Assembly: GCF_036898095.1 (NCBI RefSeq)
Contig: NC_090763.1
Span: 52,644,043-52,708,042, forward strand
Direction: 5' to 3'
DNA from: Palaemon carinicauda
Taxonomy: Eukaryota; Arthropoda; Malacostraca; Decapoda; Palaemonidae
Length of the DNA: 64,000 nt
The notes beneath the pieces were generated by a model. That model saw only the letters and a list, made by a program, of their open reading frames with translations. It did not search any database and was not told where the DNA came from. Positions 46,797 through 59,060 of this stretch are shown piece by piece. Each line of letters starts with the position of its first letter. The stretch's first letter is position 1. The position numbers and the translations under genes are program-made.

Positions 46797-47620
46797 AAGG
46801 CTACGCGTGGAAGCCTGCGCAAAGAAGAGTCCTTGACCCCGACCTGAACCGAAGTTCTAGATCGCGAGGGCGAACGTGGGCGCACAGGGCACGTAACAGG
46901 AACCGCAGGGAAGATCATCTTGAAAGCGCTGACGAACAGGAGAGCGCTGACGAACAGAAGGGCGCGCAGGGAAACCCTGACACGCAAGGGAAGAACCCCC
47001 GTGGGGGCAACCCTTTGCCCCGAAGGGATCGTTGTCCGCCGGGAGACTGATGTCCGTCGGAAGACCGCTGTCCGTCGGGAAGACCGTTGTCCGTCGGGAA
47101 GACCGTTGCCCGTCGGAAGACGAGATTAGACTGCTGTCCATCTGCACCAAGACGGAAGATCGAGAAAAAGAAGTTGTAGGCTGCAAACGGAGATTCAAAA
47201 AGGCGCCTCAAGCACCCTTATAGGGAGATGAGAGGCCCTTACGACGAGGCGGACGGAGGGCCTTACGGCGAGGGAGGCCAACAGCAACAGCAACAGAAGA
47301 AACCTCCGAAGAGGAGTCTCTATGAGTGTACTCTCTCGCGAACGAAAGAGAAACACTTCGTGGAAGAGACTGGTCAGCCAGTGACCTAAAAGGGGCAATC
47401 CTCCGAAGAGGAGCTCCTGCAGTTGCCCAGCCCCTTGAGCGAAACTGCAGGTGCGACCGCTCAGCACCAAGAGCATAGTCGCACGAAAAAAAAGGCAAGA
47501 GAAGAACCCCCCAAAAGAGGAAAAGCTCAAGCCTGGACAGGAAAAAACTTCCCTCGGAAGGAAAGTTATCCGCCCAAGGAGGCAAGCCTCCTGACTGTTC
47601 TAAAAATGAGCTGGAGAGCT

Positions 47621-48445
47621 GTCCGTCGACACGGGAGTACTACCAGTAGAAGGAGACACGCCCCTGACGACAATACAAGGGGGGAGGCAGCAACAGCCGA
47701 ATCCCCAGGACTCAACCAGACAGCTCACACCGTTGCTATATTACAGAAACGAACTAGATCGGTAACTGTAAAAAAAAAAAAAAAAAAATAAAACAAATAA
47801 TATTAGTACACATTCATTCCCCCGGGAAGGCTCCGAAGAGGAATCCCGAGGAAAAGGAACAAGAATTACACAACAGGCACGTGCCCTCACAACCACTTAC
47901 ACTCGCGGAAGGAGAGCTGTAACCAAAACAGAATTATAACAATTATAATTATGTAACTATGTAATTATGTAATTTAAAAATGAATGAACACTAAAGAAAA
48001 AACGAAAACCCCGAAAGGAATCGTTCTACAAGCTGAAAAATTAACAACTACAATTAGATTCATAAACTAATTGAGACAAAATGTACGGCGTAGCAACCCC
48101 ACCCACACGGGAAGGAAGCTACAAGGGCGTAGTAAAACATAGTAAAAGGGTGAACGACCTCAAGAGAGAAAGACCGAAGTCAAACTCGATCGCAACCCAT
48201 AAAATTAGGCCGTGGTGGCCTAACTGCCGAGGCCTCCACGTAGATATCGTACACTACACACACACATCTGAAAAGGAAACTTACTTATTTCTATACTCAA
48301 ATATATATACAAACATGAAAACATGTTTACATATATATTGAGTAAAAGAAAAGTAAGCGATTAAGTAAAGACAAAACAGACAATGGCTGCCAAGCGAGGA
48401 CCAAGACAGAGACGTCTGTCACAGTCCGAGCCAAAAGTGAAAGTG
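47621..48445. other. 5' leader region of the family A DIRS
   Basis: Between the gag remnant and the right ITR. Contains a poly-A run (about 47770-47788), otherwise no frame or motif recognised. Expected to hold the gag leader. Confidence 0.4.
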
Positions 48446-48623
48446 AGTATTCACCTGTGTGTGAGGGGGAGGAGGGGTAGCTAGCTACCACTCCCCTACC
48501 CCCCCGCTAACTAGCGCGGGGGTAATACACCCTCGTTAAATTCTAATGGCTCGCCATTTCAGCTACGCTAAAAGTAATAACCCTTTGTAAATAGCGTGGT
48601 TTGTATTTCGGTTACGGAACAAA
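48446..48623. repeat. Right ITR (5' end) of the family A DIRS
   Basis: GAGTATTCACCTGTGTGTGA to ...TTCGGTTACGGAACAAA; inverse of the left ITR with a different outer 30 bp (GCGTGGTTTGTATTTCGG in place of CTAAGGTTTGTATGG). This end must hold the element's promoter. Confidence 0.9.
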
Positions 48624-49194
48624 CCATATTTACCTATTTATTTAACATGTATATTCAGACTTTTAAAACCTTCCCTTGTACGTAGTACTGTTAACAAACT
48701 ACCCTTTAATGTACAGAACACTTAATGCATGTAATACAGTACCCTAAACTAAAACAGGCACAAATATTAAAGGCGACTTTATATCATGCGTTTCCTAAAC
48801 ACGCCAAAAAGCACGATAAAAAATGGCAACCAATGTTTTGTTTACGTTTATCTCTGATCCTAATGAAGAAACAAACGCATTTACACATCTGTTTATAGGT
48901 TAGTTTTTGCATCAATTATATTGATTATTCAGTACAGTATGTTGATTTGGTTATTACTAATGTTTTACTTAATTTTTCTTAGGACTTCCAAATGAAATTT
49001 TTTTCTTTATGACGCCGCCTGAAACGACGGCGTCATAAAGTACGCTCAGTAAACAAACTAAGGAATTTAACCCGCATGATGAAAGTGATAAATAATGATA
49101 TTACAGTAAAAGCTTTTATAAAATATGTTATTACAAATATTATTTACCGTATCTATATAAAATCATACATACGTAGCAAAGCAGGAAAACAATC

Positions 49195-49197
<3 letters not shown>

Positions 49198-49276
<79 letters not shown>

Positions 49277-49474
49277 GTTTTACATACGTAAATGTAAATT
49301 TTAAACAAAACAAAAATAGCCCCATTTCATATAAAATAGATTACAAATATTTTACTTTATCATATTACAGTAGTCTGTATAATACTGTAAAGTTCAGTAC
49401 AGTATGTTGTTGTTAAAGTCGTGGCGATGAAATTCTCACGAAACAAAAACACGCCATTTGATTACAACAGCTGA

Positions 49475-49547
<73 letters not shown>

Positions 49548-50057
49548 CGTGTTATACAATACTTACATTTAGATGAAGAAACTAAAATTAGTTTTCTTAG
49601 TGTCAATTAAATACGAAATGAAATAATTAGGCCGAGTCTACATCCATTTCAATCATAGCCAAAAATAGGGCATCCGATTTCATCAGCAAACCACTATTTT
49701 TTGGGAAATATCATTTTATTCTAGAAAATTGCCACTCTTTAAATAGTTAATTGCACATTAAGAAAGCGTGTACTTTTGTTTTTAAATTTCGGGTGTGTTT
49801 TAAAAATCGAGTATTGTTGACTTTTTTTTTTTTTTACTTTTGGCTGTGATTAGATCAGCTGTCATCTAGCTGCCGCTCTTGAGTGTGTACGAATACACTA
49901 ACAAAGTATCATTTATACCATTTCTTAACTTATTCAAACCGTCTACAGTATACAGTTGATATTACATAAGCACCAATGTGTTATAACCTATCAAATTTTT
50001 TGTTTATTACATTTAAACCCCCCTCTATCTCTCTCTCTCTCTCTCTCTCTCTACCTA

Positions 50058-50094
<37 letters not shown>

Positions 50095-50109
50095 CTCTCT
50101 CTCTCTCTC

Positions 50110-50160
<51 letters not shown>
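49198..50160. repeat. Three GA/CT microsatellites
   Basis: (GA)n at 49198-49275, (CT)n at 49480-49542 and an interrupted (CT)n at 50029-50158 with CTACCT and CTATCT variants. All lie in the right half of the inner pogo-like element. The open frames across them (RERERE, SLSLSL) are artefacts. Confidence 0.95.
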
Positions 50161-50161
<1 letters not shown>

Positions 50162-50763
50162 GGCTACTTTTCACTACCTCCCATTCCTTACCTCTCTCTA
50201 TCTCTCTAACAAATGATATCTTTGTTGCTCCTCAAAGTTTCATTTTTATTGAAAATCAATCATGATTCAATTTTCCTTACTTTCTCCAATCTCGCACCAT
50301 CGGTCACATCGCGGTATTTTCGATATTTCCGGAAAATCCGCAATATATGTATAGACATGGGTTATGAAAAAAATCCGCGAAGTGGTGAATCCGCGATGGT
50401 CGAACCGCGAAGTAGCGAGGGTTCACTGTATAAGTATTTTAAAATGATTTTAAATACTTTAATTCTTATTTATAGTAAAGTGACATGTTTTGTGTGCTTT
50501 TAACGCTATCCCAGTGATAATTTGACTTCGATACTTGTGGCGGACGAAAAGTCTAACAAAATGACTCTACACTGAATTGCTATTTTCCGCATATTATTTT
50601 TGACAACCGACGTAAATTTGAAACCGACTTAACTCGAGAAGATGTTACCTGTAATTATTGACAATATGGAAGAATATCATCAATAAATATAAGTACTTTA
50701 TGGTTGTTGTCCTTGGATACAATTTGGGAACAACACTAAGACTCATATCTTCCAAGAATATCT

Positions 50764-51073
50764 TTAACCCTTTTACCCCCAGGCTATTTGGAAATTTACA
50801 ACCCTTAACCCCAAAGGGGTTATTTTTTTCCCCAGCACATTTTGGCAGTATATTTTTTTTTAAATTGCTCTAACAGCCTTAATTTTTGTCATAGAGAGGT
50901 CAGGTTGGTCTCATTCTCTTGGAAAATGCCTGAATTTTCTAAAAAAATTATCAAAAATATGAAAAAAAATTTTTATAGCATTTTTTCGCAAGGACGTACT
51001 GGTACGTCCATGGGGGTAAAAGGGTGGCTTTTGTGAAACGTACCAGTACGTCCTTTGGGGGTAAAAGGGTTAA
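50764..51073 (+). mobile_element. TTAA-flanked MITE, copy 5
   Basis: Full-length, TTAA ends. Near-palindromes GGACGTACTGGTACGTCC and ACGTACCAGTACGTCC. Confidence 0.85.
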
Positions 51074-51824
51074 GCTCTCAATCATCATTCCAGGAATGAT
51101 GAGATACAAGTAATGTATATAAAAAGAGAAAGGTATGAACTGAACAATCATAATTGCCCCAATATTAGTGCTCTCTACTCACATAAGCATTAGAGGAAGC
51201 AATAGAGTACAGTATTCTCTTTCAGAACTATAATCTGATAAACAAAAAAGGCCATTCTGAGGCACAGTACTTGGAATGTTTCTTATAAGGCTCATATCTA
51301 TATCACCTTTCACATAGCACATTACATTCTTTTGGGGGAGGTAACCCCCCCCCAAAAAAAATGGGATTTCCCACTGCCTTTTCCTCTCCTGTTTCTGAAA
51401 AAAGAAAAAATGGGATCTCCTAGTGCCTTTTCCTCTCCTGTTTCTGAAAAAAGAAAACACGAAAGGGGAGTTTTCCTTCACCGATATAATTTGAATTTAT
51501 CAGAAACAATCGTTGGCAAAATATAAATATGGTGCTCAACCAGATTTGACCAAATATAAAGCATAACCACCAGTAACATCTGCACATAATAGTGTATGAT
51601 AAAACTGCACGATCAGGTCATGCGTCCTTAGGGAAGCAACAAAATGTGATCGCCATGCCCTACAGCCAATAATATACTAATAAAAGTATTACCAATATAT
51701 TATAAACAAACTATTGGCCATCAATACATCATCCTCAGTTACCCGGGCCACTGAGGGTTCCGGAAAGAGAGGAACGGGCAGGAGGATATCATGTGTCGTA
51801 TGAAGCAGCTCATGCTTTTACTGT

Positions 51825-51874
<50 letters not shown>

Positions 51875-51949
51875 ACTTCGCTTGTTACTTTTATGTGAGT
51901 ACGATATATCTCCCATTAGGAGGATTGTAACTCAACAAAATTGATGATA
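51074..51949. other. Intron with short duplication and poly-A run
   Basis: About 51359-51460 holds two copies of a 46-bp unit (TGCCTTTTCCTCTCCTGTTT + CTGAAAAAAG). A poly-A run of about 48 nt lies at 51824-51871. No exon recognised. Confidence 0.6.
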
Positions 51950-52256
51950 TTAACCCTTTTACCCCCAGGCTATTTGGAACTTTCCAGCCCTTAACCCCCA
52001 GGCGTTTTCTTTTTCAAGCACATTTTGCAATATATTTTTTTTAAATTGCTCTAACAGCCTTAATTTTCATCATAGAGAGGTCAGGTTGGTCTCATTATTT
52101 TGGAAAATGCCTGAATTTTCTCAAAAAGTTATCAAAAATATGCAAAAAAAATAATAATTAGCCGTTTTTTGCAAGGACGTACCGGTACATCCATGGGGGT
52201 AAAGGGATGAGTTTTAAGAAACGTACCAGTACATCCATTGGGGGTAAAAGGGTTAA
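51950..52256 (+). mobile_element. TTAA-flanked MITE, copy 6
   Basis: More diverged copy, with TTAA ends intact; the palindrome has decayed to GGACGTACCGGTACATCC. Confidence 0.82.
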
Positions 52257-53532
<1,276 letters not shown>

Positions 53533-53633
53533 TTAGATGGTCTAATATTTCTTCAAAAAGTTTCCAGGTCAAAAATATTTCATATGTATAGCTATTCCAT
53601 CTCTCAAAAATCTTCACAGCAAAAAACAAAATA

Positions 53634-54620
53634 TGACAAATTTGTAGATAATTGTATTTTTCATAATACAAACCTTAGCTATTTTTTAGGGGTTAATACT
53701 TTTGGCGAAGCTGAAAGGACGAGCCATTAAAATTTTTGGGAGAGTTAACTACCCATTCCACTAGTTAACAGGGGTAAGAGGGGTAGCTTGCTACCCCCTC
53801 CTGGTCACACAACTGTGATTTAGCTCACTTTGCTTGGAGATACGACGTCAAGGGGGATCGGGCTGGTGGGTAGGTTTGTACAAATAGCTAAGATTTGTAT
53901 CGTTAGGAAAAATACAAATTATCTACAAATTTGTCATTTGTTCCGTAACTGGAATACAAACCTATGCTATTTATTAGGGGGTGACTCGCCAATTAGGAGG
54001 GTGGACGTCCCTGCCAATTTGGCTTTTTGGCTTTATTCGGGGGCTCTTCATTTTTGGATAGGTTTGTACCAAAAATAGAGAGTCCCTGCACCTCGCTAAA
54101 CCTTGCTGCGCAAGCTGTATGTTCAGATGTTTAGAACTGTCCAGGTAAAAGTAATGCTGAGACCTTGTAGGAAAAACTGATGTAACCAGGACTTTCCCAG
54201 TACCATCTCGCCAGGGTGTGGGGACGCAACAGTATTAGCTTTATACTAGGTACACAAGGAAGCATGGTTTACCTACAGTGGTTTTAAGTCAGCTTGTGCA
54301 GAGAACCCAGGATACTGCTTTCCCCAAGAGAAGGGAGAATGAAGAAAAGAATAAGAGCTAGTCAAAACTTTTCATTCACTGTAGTGGTTTGCGGACTGTG
54401 GCCAGAGGCAGCACCCGAACTGCCTAGTGTCCGAATACCAACCACACCTCAACATTTACTACACAAAAAATATACGACGGTGGATTACCCAAAAATCTGG
54501 GTAAAAGGCAAACAATTAAGGATGAACTGGGCACCACCCCTTGATTTTATACTGGGCAAGGGGACCCAGCAAGAACCTAACTTCCTCCTTATCTTCCCTT
54601 GCCTTGAGCTTGTTGAATAA
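53634..54620. mobile_element. Family A DIRS 3'-end fragment (ITR plus complementary region)
   Basis: Starts TGACAAATTTGTAGATAATT, the same terminus as 40841. The left ITR runs to about 53850, and the internal complementary region is at 53870-53985 (TTGTATCGTTAGGAAAAATA, then TTTGTCATTTGTTCCGTAAC). The following DNA to about 54350 aligns with 41210-41560 and 6170-6560 (ACACAAGGAAGCATGGTTTA). The element body beyond is missing. Confidence 0.7.
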
Positions 54621-55060
54621 ACGTGTAGCGTGACTGCTGATTCATTTCTGGGAAAAATGAGCAGTATACACGAATAGTAAATAGCTTGAATTTCAGGTTA
54701 GATAGCTTCAAGTCTAAGTAAGGGTCAGAAAATTAGGTGAAGAACATATATTATATTTTTTTAGAGATGTTGTTTTCAGGTTGTATAAAAAAAAAACAAT
54801 GAAAAAAAAAGTGTACACGTGTACATGTGTACAAATGTACTGTACACTGTACATATGATTATAAACTATTGTAGAAACCAAATTAAAACAAATTAGGCAG
54901 TATTTACAGTGTTAATCATCAGCTCGGGCACCCTCTCGTGGCAAGGGGCAGTGACTTTTTAGGTTAAGAGTTAGCTCACCCGAGTGTAGTATATATTTGC
55001 GAATATTCACTTATCGCGCCTGTGTCTGTAACCTAACTGTTGCGAAAAACAAGGCTTGAC
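54621..55060. other. Unclassified AT-rich stretch
   Basis: Includes a run of GTACA palindromic steps (about 54811-54850). Near 55007 there is a TTCACTTATCGCGCCTGTG stretch reminiscent of pogo-like termini. Not assignable. Confidence 0.35.
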
Positions 55061-55069
55061 TGTACGTCA

Positions 55070-55468
55070 CTTGTTGCTTGCAGGTAGGACTTACTGGGGG
55101 ACAGGTGATGGCAGGCAAACTTATATAAATAGCTACAGGTTTGTATTAGAGAAAAATACAAATTATCTCCAAATTTTTCATTTGTTCCCCTACTAACAAA
55201 CCTTCCGTTATTTATTTGGATGACTCACTCTTAGGAGGATGGTAAGTCCGACTACTGGCTTAGTCACTGACACACACATTTGTGAAAGAAAACACAAACA
55301 AAAGCATTAAATGGCAGTCCAAACACTGAGTTAAATCACCGGTGTGTGAGCAGGAGTGATAGCAAGCTAACCCCCTACTACCACTAACTAGCGGAATGGG
55401 TAGTTAACCTTCGCTAAAAGTAATAACCCCTAATAAATAACGTACGTTTGTATTCCAGTTACGGAACA
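55070..55468. mobile_element. Family A DIRS fragment: complementary region joined to right ITR
   Basis: 55115-55215 is a second internal complementary region (AGCTACAGGTTTGTATTAGA ... TTTTTCATTTGTTCCCCTAC). About 100 bp later the right ITR follows (55320-55468, ending ...ATTCCAGTTACGGAACAAA). The whole coding body between them is absent, so this is an internal-deletion derivative of only about 0.4 kb. Confidence 0.6.
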
Positions 55469-55559
55469 AATACAGTATGTATAAAAAGAATAAGATAGCA
55501 GAATTAACTGTTTAAACAAACAAATGACTAGTCTTTGCGGGAGAGAGCGGCAGTATGAC

Positions 55560-56003
55560 AGTTTTCTACCAAGCCAGAAAGTAAAGTGGTTACTCAGCCG
55601 AGAGGTGTGAGTGAGCGGGGTAGCCATTCTACCCCACCCCCAACCCCCCAACTAGCGGATGAGGGAGTTATCCCTCATTTTAATTTTCATGGCTAGTCTT
55701 TCAGCCTTAGATGACCGTGGAGGTAGCAGCAGTAGGGGATTCAGCATTATGAAGCTTCATCTGTGGTGGATAATGTGGGAGGTTGGGCTGTGGCACCCTA
55801 GCAGTACCAGCTGAACTCGGCTGAGTCCCTGGTTAGGCTGGAGGAACATAGAGAGTAGAGGTCCCCTTTTTTGTTTTGTTTCATTGTTGATGTCGGCTAC
55901 CCCCCAAAGTTGGGGGAAGTGCCTTTGGTATATGTATGTATGTATGTCTTTCAGCTGTAATACCTCTATAAATAGCAGAGAGTTTTTATTTGCGCCAGAA
56001 CAA
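55560..56003. mobile_element. Third DIRS right end, split by a LINE
   Basis: GGGGTAGCCATTCTACCCCA ... CAACTAGCGG ... GAGTTATCCCTCATTTTAAT is a diverged right ITR. It is interrupted at 55705 and resumes at 55956 with CTATAAATAGCAGAGAG to ...CCAGAACAAAC. It ends about 60 bp before the donor of MELK exon 2. Confidence 0.55.
55696..55955 (+). mobile_element. 5'-truncated LINE tail inside a DIRS ITR
   Basis: About 240 bp of the LINE 3' UTR (CTTAGATGACCGTGGAGGTA to a (TATG)n tail), flanked by the duplication GTCTTTCAGC at 55696-55705 and 55946-55955. It splits a DIRS right ITR and is therefore younger than it. Confidence 0.85.
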
Positions 56004-56021
56004 ACAATTTTTCATCTTTCA

Positions 56022-56213
<192 letters not shown>

Positions 56214-56324
56214 CTATAAAGCAATTAGGTACAGTAATTGTATTTCATAGAAAAAAAAAAGTGTATAACCTAAACTAAATAAAATACTCAGTCCAAAATA
56301 TAATATACAATCAAGGAGGAGGAA

Positions 56325-56672
56325 GTGTATGACAACACATTTTCATCAATTTTATTATTCGGAGCAAGGACAAAATCACTGGGCTTGAATATAAAAAACA
56401 GACACCAAGATGGAAATATAAACTGTGTATTCTGTGATGTAGAAGAAAATGCTAACCACTTTATGTTATATTGTCCACAGTTTAGTGATATAAGAATAAA
56501 AGCAATTGAGCTCCAACAACCATACGAAGAAAATTGTGCACAAACAGTTGGAAAATTCCTATTTTGTGAAGAAAATATTGAAAATAAGAAGAGTACTACA
56601 ACAAATGTGGATGAAAAGAGAAAAACTAGTGAAAATAAGCACACAAAACTAAAAGAGACAGAGGCGCCGTAG
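56325..56672 (+). pseudogene. LINE RT C-terminal zinc-finger remnant (zf-RVT-like)
   Basis: A 115-codon plus-strand frame containing NINCVFCDVEENANHFMLYC then PQF, the C-x2-C...H-x4-C pattern found after the RT domain in several non-LTR retrotransposon clades. The downstream part is Lys/Glu/Thr-rich. No RT core precedes it, so this is a 5'-truncated copy. It lies between MELK exons 1 and 2, antisense to the gene. Confidence 0.6.
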
Positions 56673-56746
56673 CAAAGGCAAAGCCTCAACCTGAATCTGA
56701 TCTGATTATTTACTTGAAAATAATTTACTTTAAATGGTACCATTTA

Positions 56747-56962
<216 letters not shown>

Positions 56963-57099
56963 TTACCGATATATTCACATATACTTGGCTCGTAAACAAT
57001 TGTCACCTACACATCTTAAATAAAAAAAAGATAATAATTAATCAAGCACAAATATTAAAAGTAATTTGTATTATTATTAACTATAAAAACCTGAGTCTT

Positions 57100-57598
57100 T
57101 TAACCGGAGTATAACTCTAATGAAGCTGGAATGGCAATTCTAATAGCTGGTTCAACTTTCCTGGGAATTATCAGAACACCTAGTTCTGTACTCTTAACCC
57201 TTTTACCCCCAAAGGACGTACTGGTACGTTTCACAAAAGCCATCCCTTTACCCCCATGGACGTACCGGTACGTCCTCGCAAAAAAATGCTATAAAAATTT
57301 TTTTTTTTTTATATTTTTGATAATTTTTTCAGAAAATTCAGGCATTTTCCAAGAGAATGAGACTAACCTGACCTCTCTATGACAAAAATTAAGGCTGTTA
57401 GAGCAATTTAAAAAAAATATACTGCAAAATGTGCTGGGAAAAAAATAACCCGCTGGGGGTTAAGGGTTGGAAATTTCCAAATAGCCTGGGGGTAAAGGGG
57501 TTAACCGGAGTATAACTCTAATGAAGCTGGAATGGCAATTCTAATAGCTGGTTCAACTTTCCTGGGAATGATCAGAACACCTAGTTCTGTACTCTTAA
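57100..57598. repeat. 98-bp direct duplication flanking a MITE
   Basis: 57100-57197 and 57501-57598 are the same 98 bp with a single difference that I can see (GGGAATTATC / GGGAATGATC). Each starts TTAACCGGAGT and ends CTCTTAA. The MITE at 57198-57500 lies exactly between them. Confidence 0.9.
57194..57504 (-). mobile_element. TTAA-flanked MITE, copy 7 (reverse orientation)
   Basis: TTAA at both ends; reverse orientation; carries a GGACGTACCGGTACGTCC palindrome. The two TTAA sites are also the inner ends of the 98-bp duplication. Confidence 0.85.
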
Positions 57599-57639
57599 CA
57601 ACCTCACAATCTGTGCATAGGAGTGCCAACAAGCATTAG

Positions 57640-58600
57640 GTTAGGCTAGTAACATACTGTAATGTACACCATTATCTCTAGGCTTAAATGCAGCGCACTG
57701 AGAAAGGAGAGCGTTGGGATGGTATCACGACGCGACCAGAGAACTTACTGAGGGTCGAGACCCAAGCTAACACGCGACCTGGCTCGGGACTAGCCTCAGG
57801 GCACGCATCCTTCCGCCTGAGGTGGTCCTAACAGAAAACGGAAGTAGGGTAAACTACACAAAACTCTGGTCAGTTGAGAGGAGATTCCAGGTACTCCTAA
57901 GAAAGTAGTTTGAGGTGGTAAGTCTCCGTGTTGGAACAAACCACCTTTCCAAATAGGCATTGGTATTGGAACTAGAAGAGCAGCCATGAACACTACAATG
58001 TGTTTGTGCACCAATGGATATGCTGGACAAACTAGCTTCCTCTCGTCCAGTGGACATAGTCGGGGCAGATAGTCCTGAATTTCTGAAAAAGAACAGACAG
58101 AAGCAGAAGAGTGGTCTCCCAGAGACCTCAGACCAGGAACTGCTACCGCCAAAAATTATGGAATCCTTGAACAAACCCAGTGTTCTAAGAGGTGAGCAAA
58201 TGAAAATTACCAAAATAACTCCAGAAGGCCAAAAGACCTTCAGTATCTACAATAACAGCAATGGGACTTCTAGAGATTCCAGCAATATATGAGAGATAAG
58301 AACAAGCGCACAATGGCTAGTTACAACTTTCACCAGTAAGAAGAATGTGCTAAATATCATCGCTCCCACCTGTTACCACCACAGCCCAGGTATCTTGGAG
58401 AGAATAACCAAGAACTATGCAAGTAGATGAAGTAAGAGCCCAAAGGAGGAGAGCCAAAATGAGAAACTAAGGTCAAGAAGGTTTGTCATTGACCTGTGCA
58501 AAGGAAATCTTAGTACATATTTGACCTCTGAAATAGGAACAAAGACTATGCTTTTGACTTACAAACATTTGAACAACCTTCAATTACTATTCACTATGAA
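57640..58600. mobile_element. Family D DIRS-like right-end debris
   Basis: 57838-57910 is the inverse of 34240-34330 (GGAAGTAGGGTAAACT(A/T)CAC, ...CCAGGTACTCCTAAGAAAGT). The continuing sequence to about 58600 has short open frames on both strands but no recognisable domain. Confidence 0.4.
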
Positions 58601-58622
58601 AATCAAAATACACATAATAATG

Positions 58623-58727
58623 TTAACCCTTTTACCCCCAAAGGACGTACTGGTACGTTTCACAAAAGCCATCCCTTTACCCCAATGGACGTACCGGTAC
58701 GTCCTTGCAAAAAAATGCTATAAAAAT
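58623..58727 (-). mobile_element. TTAA-flanked MITE, copy 8, truncated by a DIRS
   Basis: The first 105 bp of a reverse-orientation copy (TTAACCCTTTTACCCCCAAA to GCAAAAAAATGCTATAAAAA). At this point the DIRS terminus GTTATTTTGATAATAAAATA begins. The rest of the MITE should follow the far end of that DIRS, outside the window. Confidence 0.82.
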
Positions 58728-59060
58728 GTTATTTTGATAATAAAATAAATTTTTGAATATACTTACCCGGTGATTATATAGCTGCAACTCTGTTGCTCGA
58801 CAGACAACTCTACGGTAAAAACTCGCCAGCGATCGCTACACAGGTTGCGGGTGTGCCCAACAGCGCCATCTGTCGTCCAGATACCCAGTACTCAATGTAA
58901 ACAAAGACTCAATTTTCTCCTCGTCCCACTGCGTCTCTATTGGGGAGGAAGGGAGGGTCATTTAATTTATAATCACCGGGTAAGTATATTCAAAAATTTA
59001 TTTTATTATCAAAATAACATTTTTCAATATTTAACTTAGCCAGTGATTATATAGCTGATT
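58728..59060. repeat. Left ITR and internal complementary region, family C DIRS
   Basis: The terminus 58728-58790 (GTTATTTTGATAATAAAATA ... CTTACCCGGTGATTATATAG) is repeated inverted at 58965-59018. Immediately after, 59019-59060 reads ATTTTTCAATATTTAACTTA then GCCAGTGATTATATAGCTGA, a different version of the end (AGTGATTATATAG instead of CGGTGATTATATAG). By analogy with 14573-14683 this must be the inverse of the unseen right terminus. Confidence 0.85.

Larger units (their letters stand above)
45100..47620 (-). pseudogene. Gag remnant with expanded coding minisatellites
   Basis: The minus strand reads as Arg/Ser/Pro/His-rich protein fragments in several frames: RPRDRSPSRDHSSRRI near 45.6 kb, DHSPAHAARHRTTLN repeats at 45.86-46.4 kb, and SRSSVLVQMDSS near 47.15 kb. 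The position between RT and the right ITR is where gag belongs. No long intact frame and no N-terminal Cys cluster recognised. Four tandem arrays (listed separately) make up about half of it. Confidence 0.5.
40841..48623 (-). mobile_element. DIRS element, family A, with long ITRs
   Basis: A 7.8-kb element with nearly perfect ITRs of about 200 bp, beginning TGACAAATTCGAAG and ending GTTACGGAACAAA. All coding regions are broken: recombinase remnant about 42.5-42.7 kb, RT about 43.8-44.3 kb, gag about 45.1-47.6 kb, all on the minus strand. It interrupts the inner pogo-like element 77 bp from that element's left end. No target duplication seen. Confidence 0.85.
40764..50428. mobile_element. Inner pogo-like TIR element (split by a DIRS)
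   Basis: The left terminus CAGTGAACCCTCGTTTATCG at 40764 and the right terminus ...AGTAGCGAGGGTTCACTG at 50428 are inverted repeats bounded by TA. Both subterminal parts carry ATCCGCGAAGT(A/G)GT motifs. With the DIRS insertion removed the element is about 1.9 kb. No transposase ORF; its right half holds three long microsatellites. Non-autonomous. Confidence 0.65.
39299..50651. mobile_element. Outer pogo/Tigger-like TIR element (split by insertions)
   Basis: The left end TA|CAGGTATACCTCACC at 39297-39313 pairs with the right end ...GATGTTACCTG|TA at 50643-50653. Both ends start CAGGTA inward and are bounded by TA. TA targets and CAG...CTG termini fit pogo/Tigger-type mariner relatives. The TIR match is short and imperfect, so the pairing is tentative. 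It holds a (TA)n(GA)n run at 39958-40024, a MITE, and the inner element below. No transposase ORF found. Confidence 0.4.

Noticed and set aside
49076..49291. Open frames of Arg-Glu and Ser-Leu repeats at 49.1 and 50.0 kb
   Set aside because: They are translations of GA/CT microsatellites.
57131..57382. Recurrent short frame LLPPKDVLVRFTKAIPLPPW in several places
   Set aside because: It is the translation of the TTAA MITE and occurs in each copy; frames differ in extent, and there is no conservation beyond the DNA repeat.
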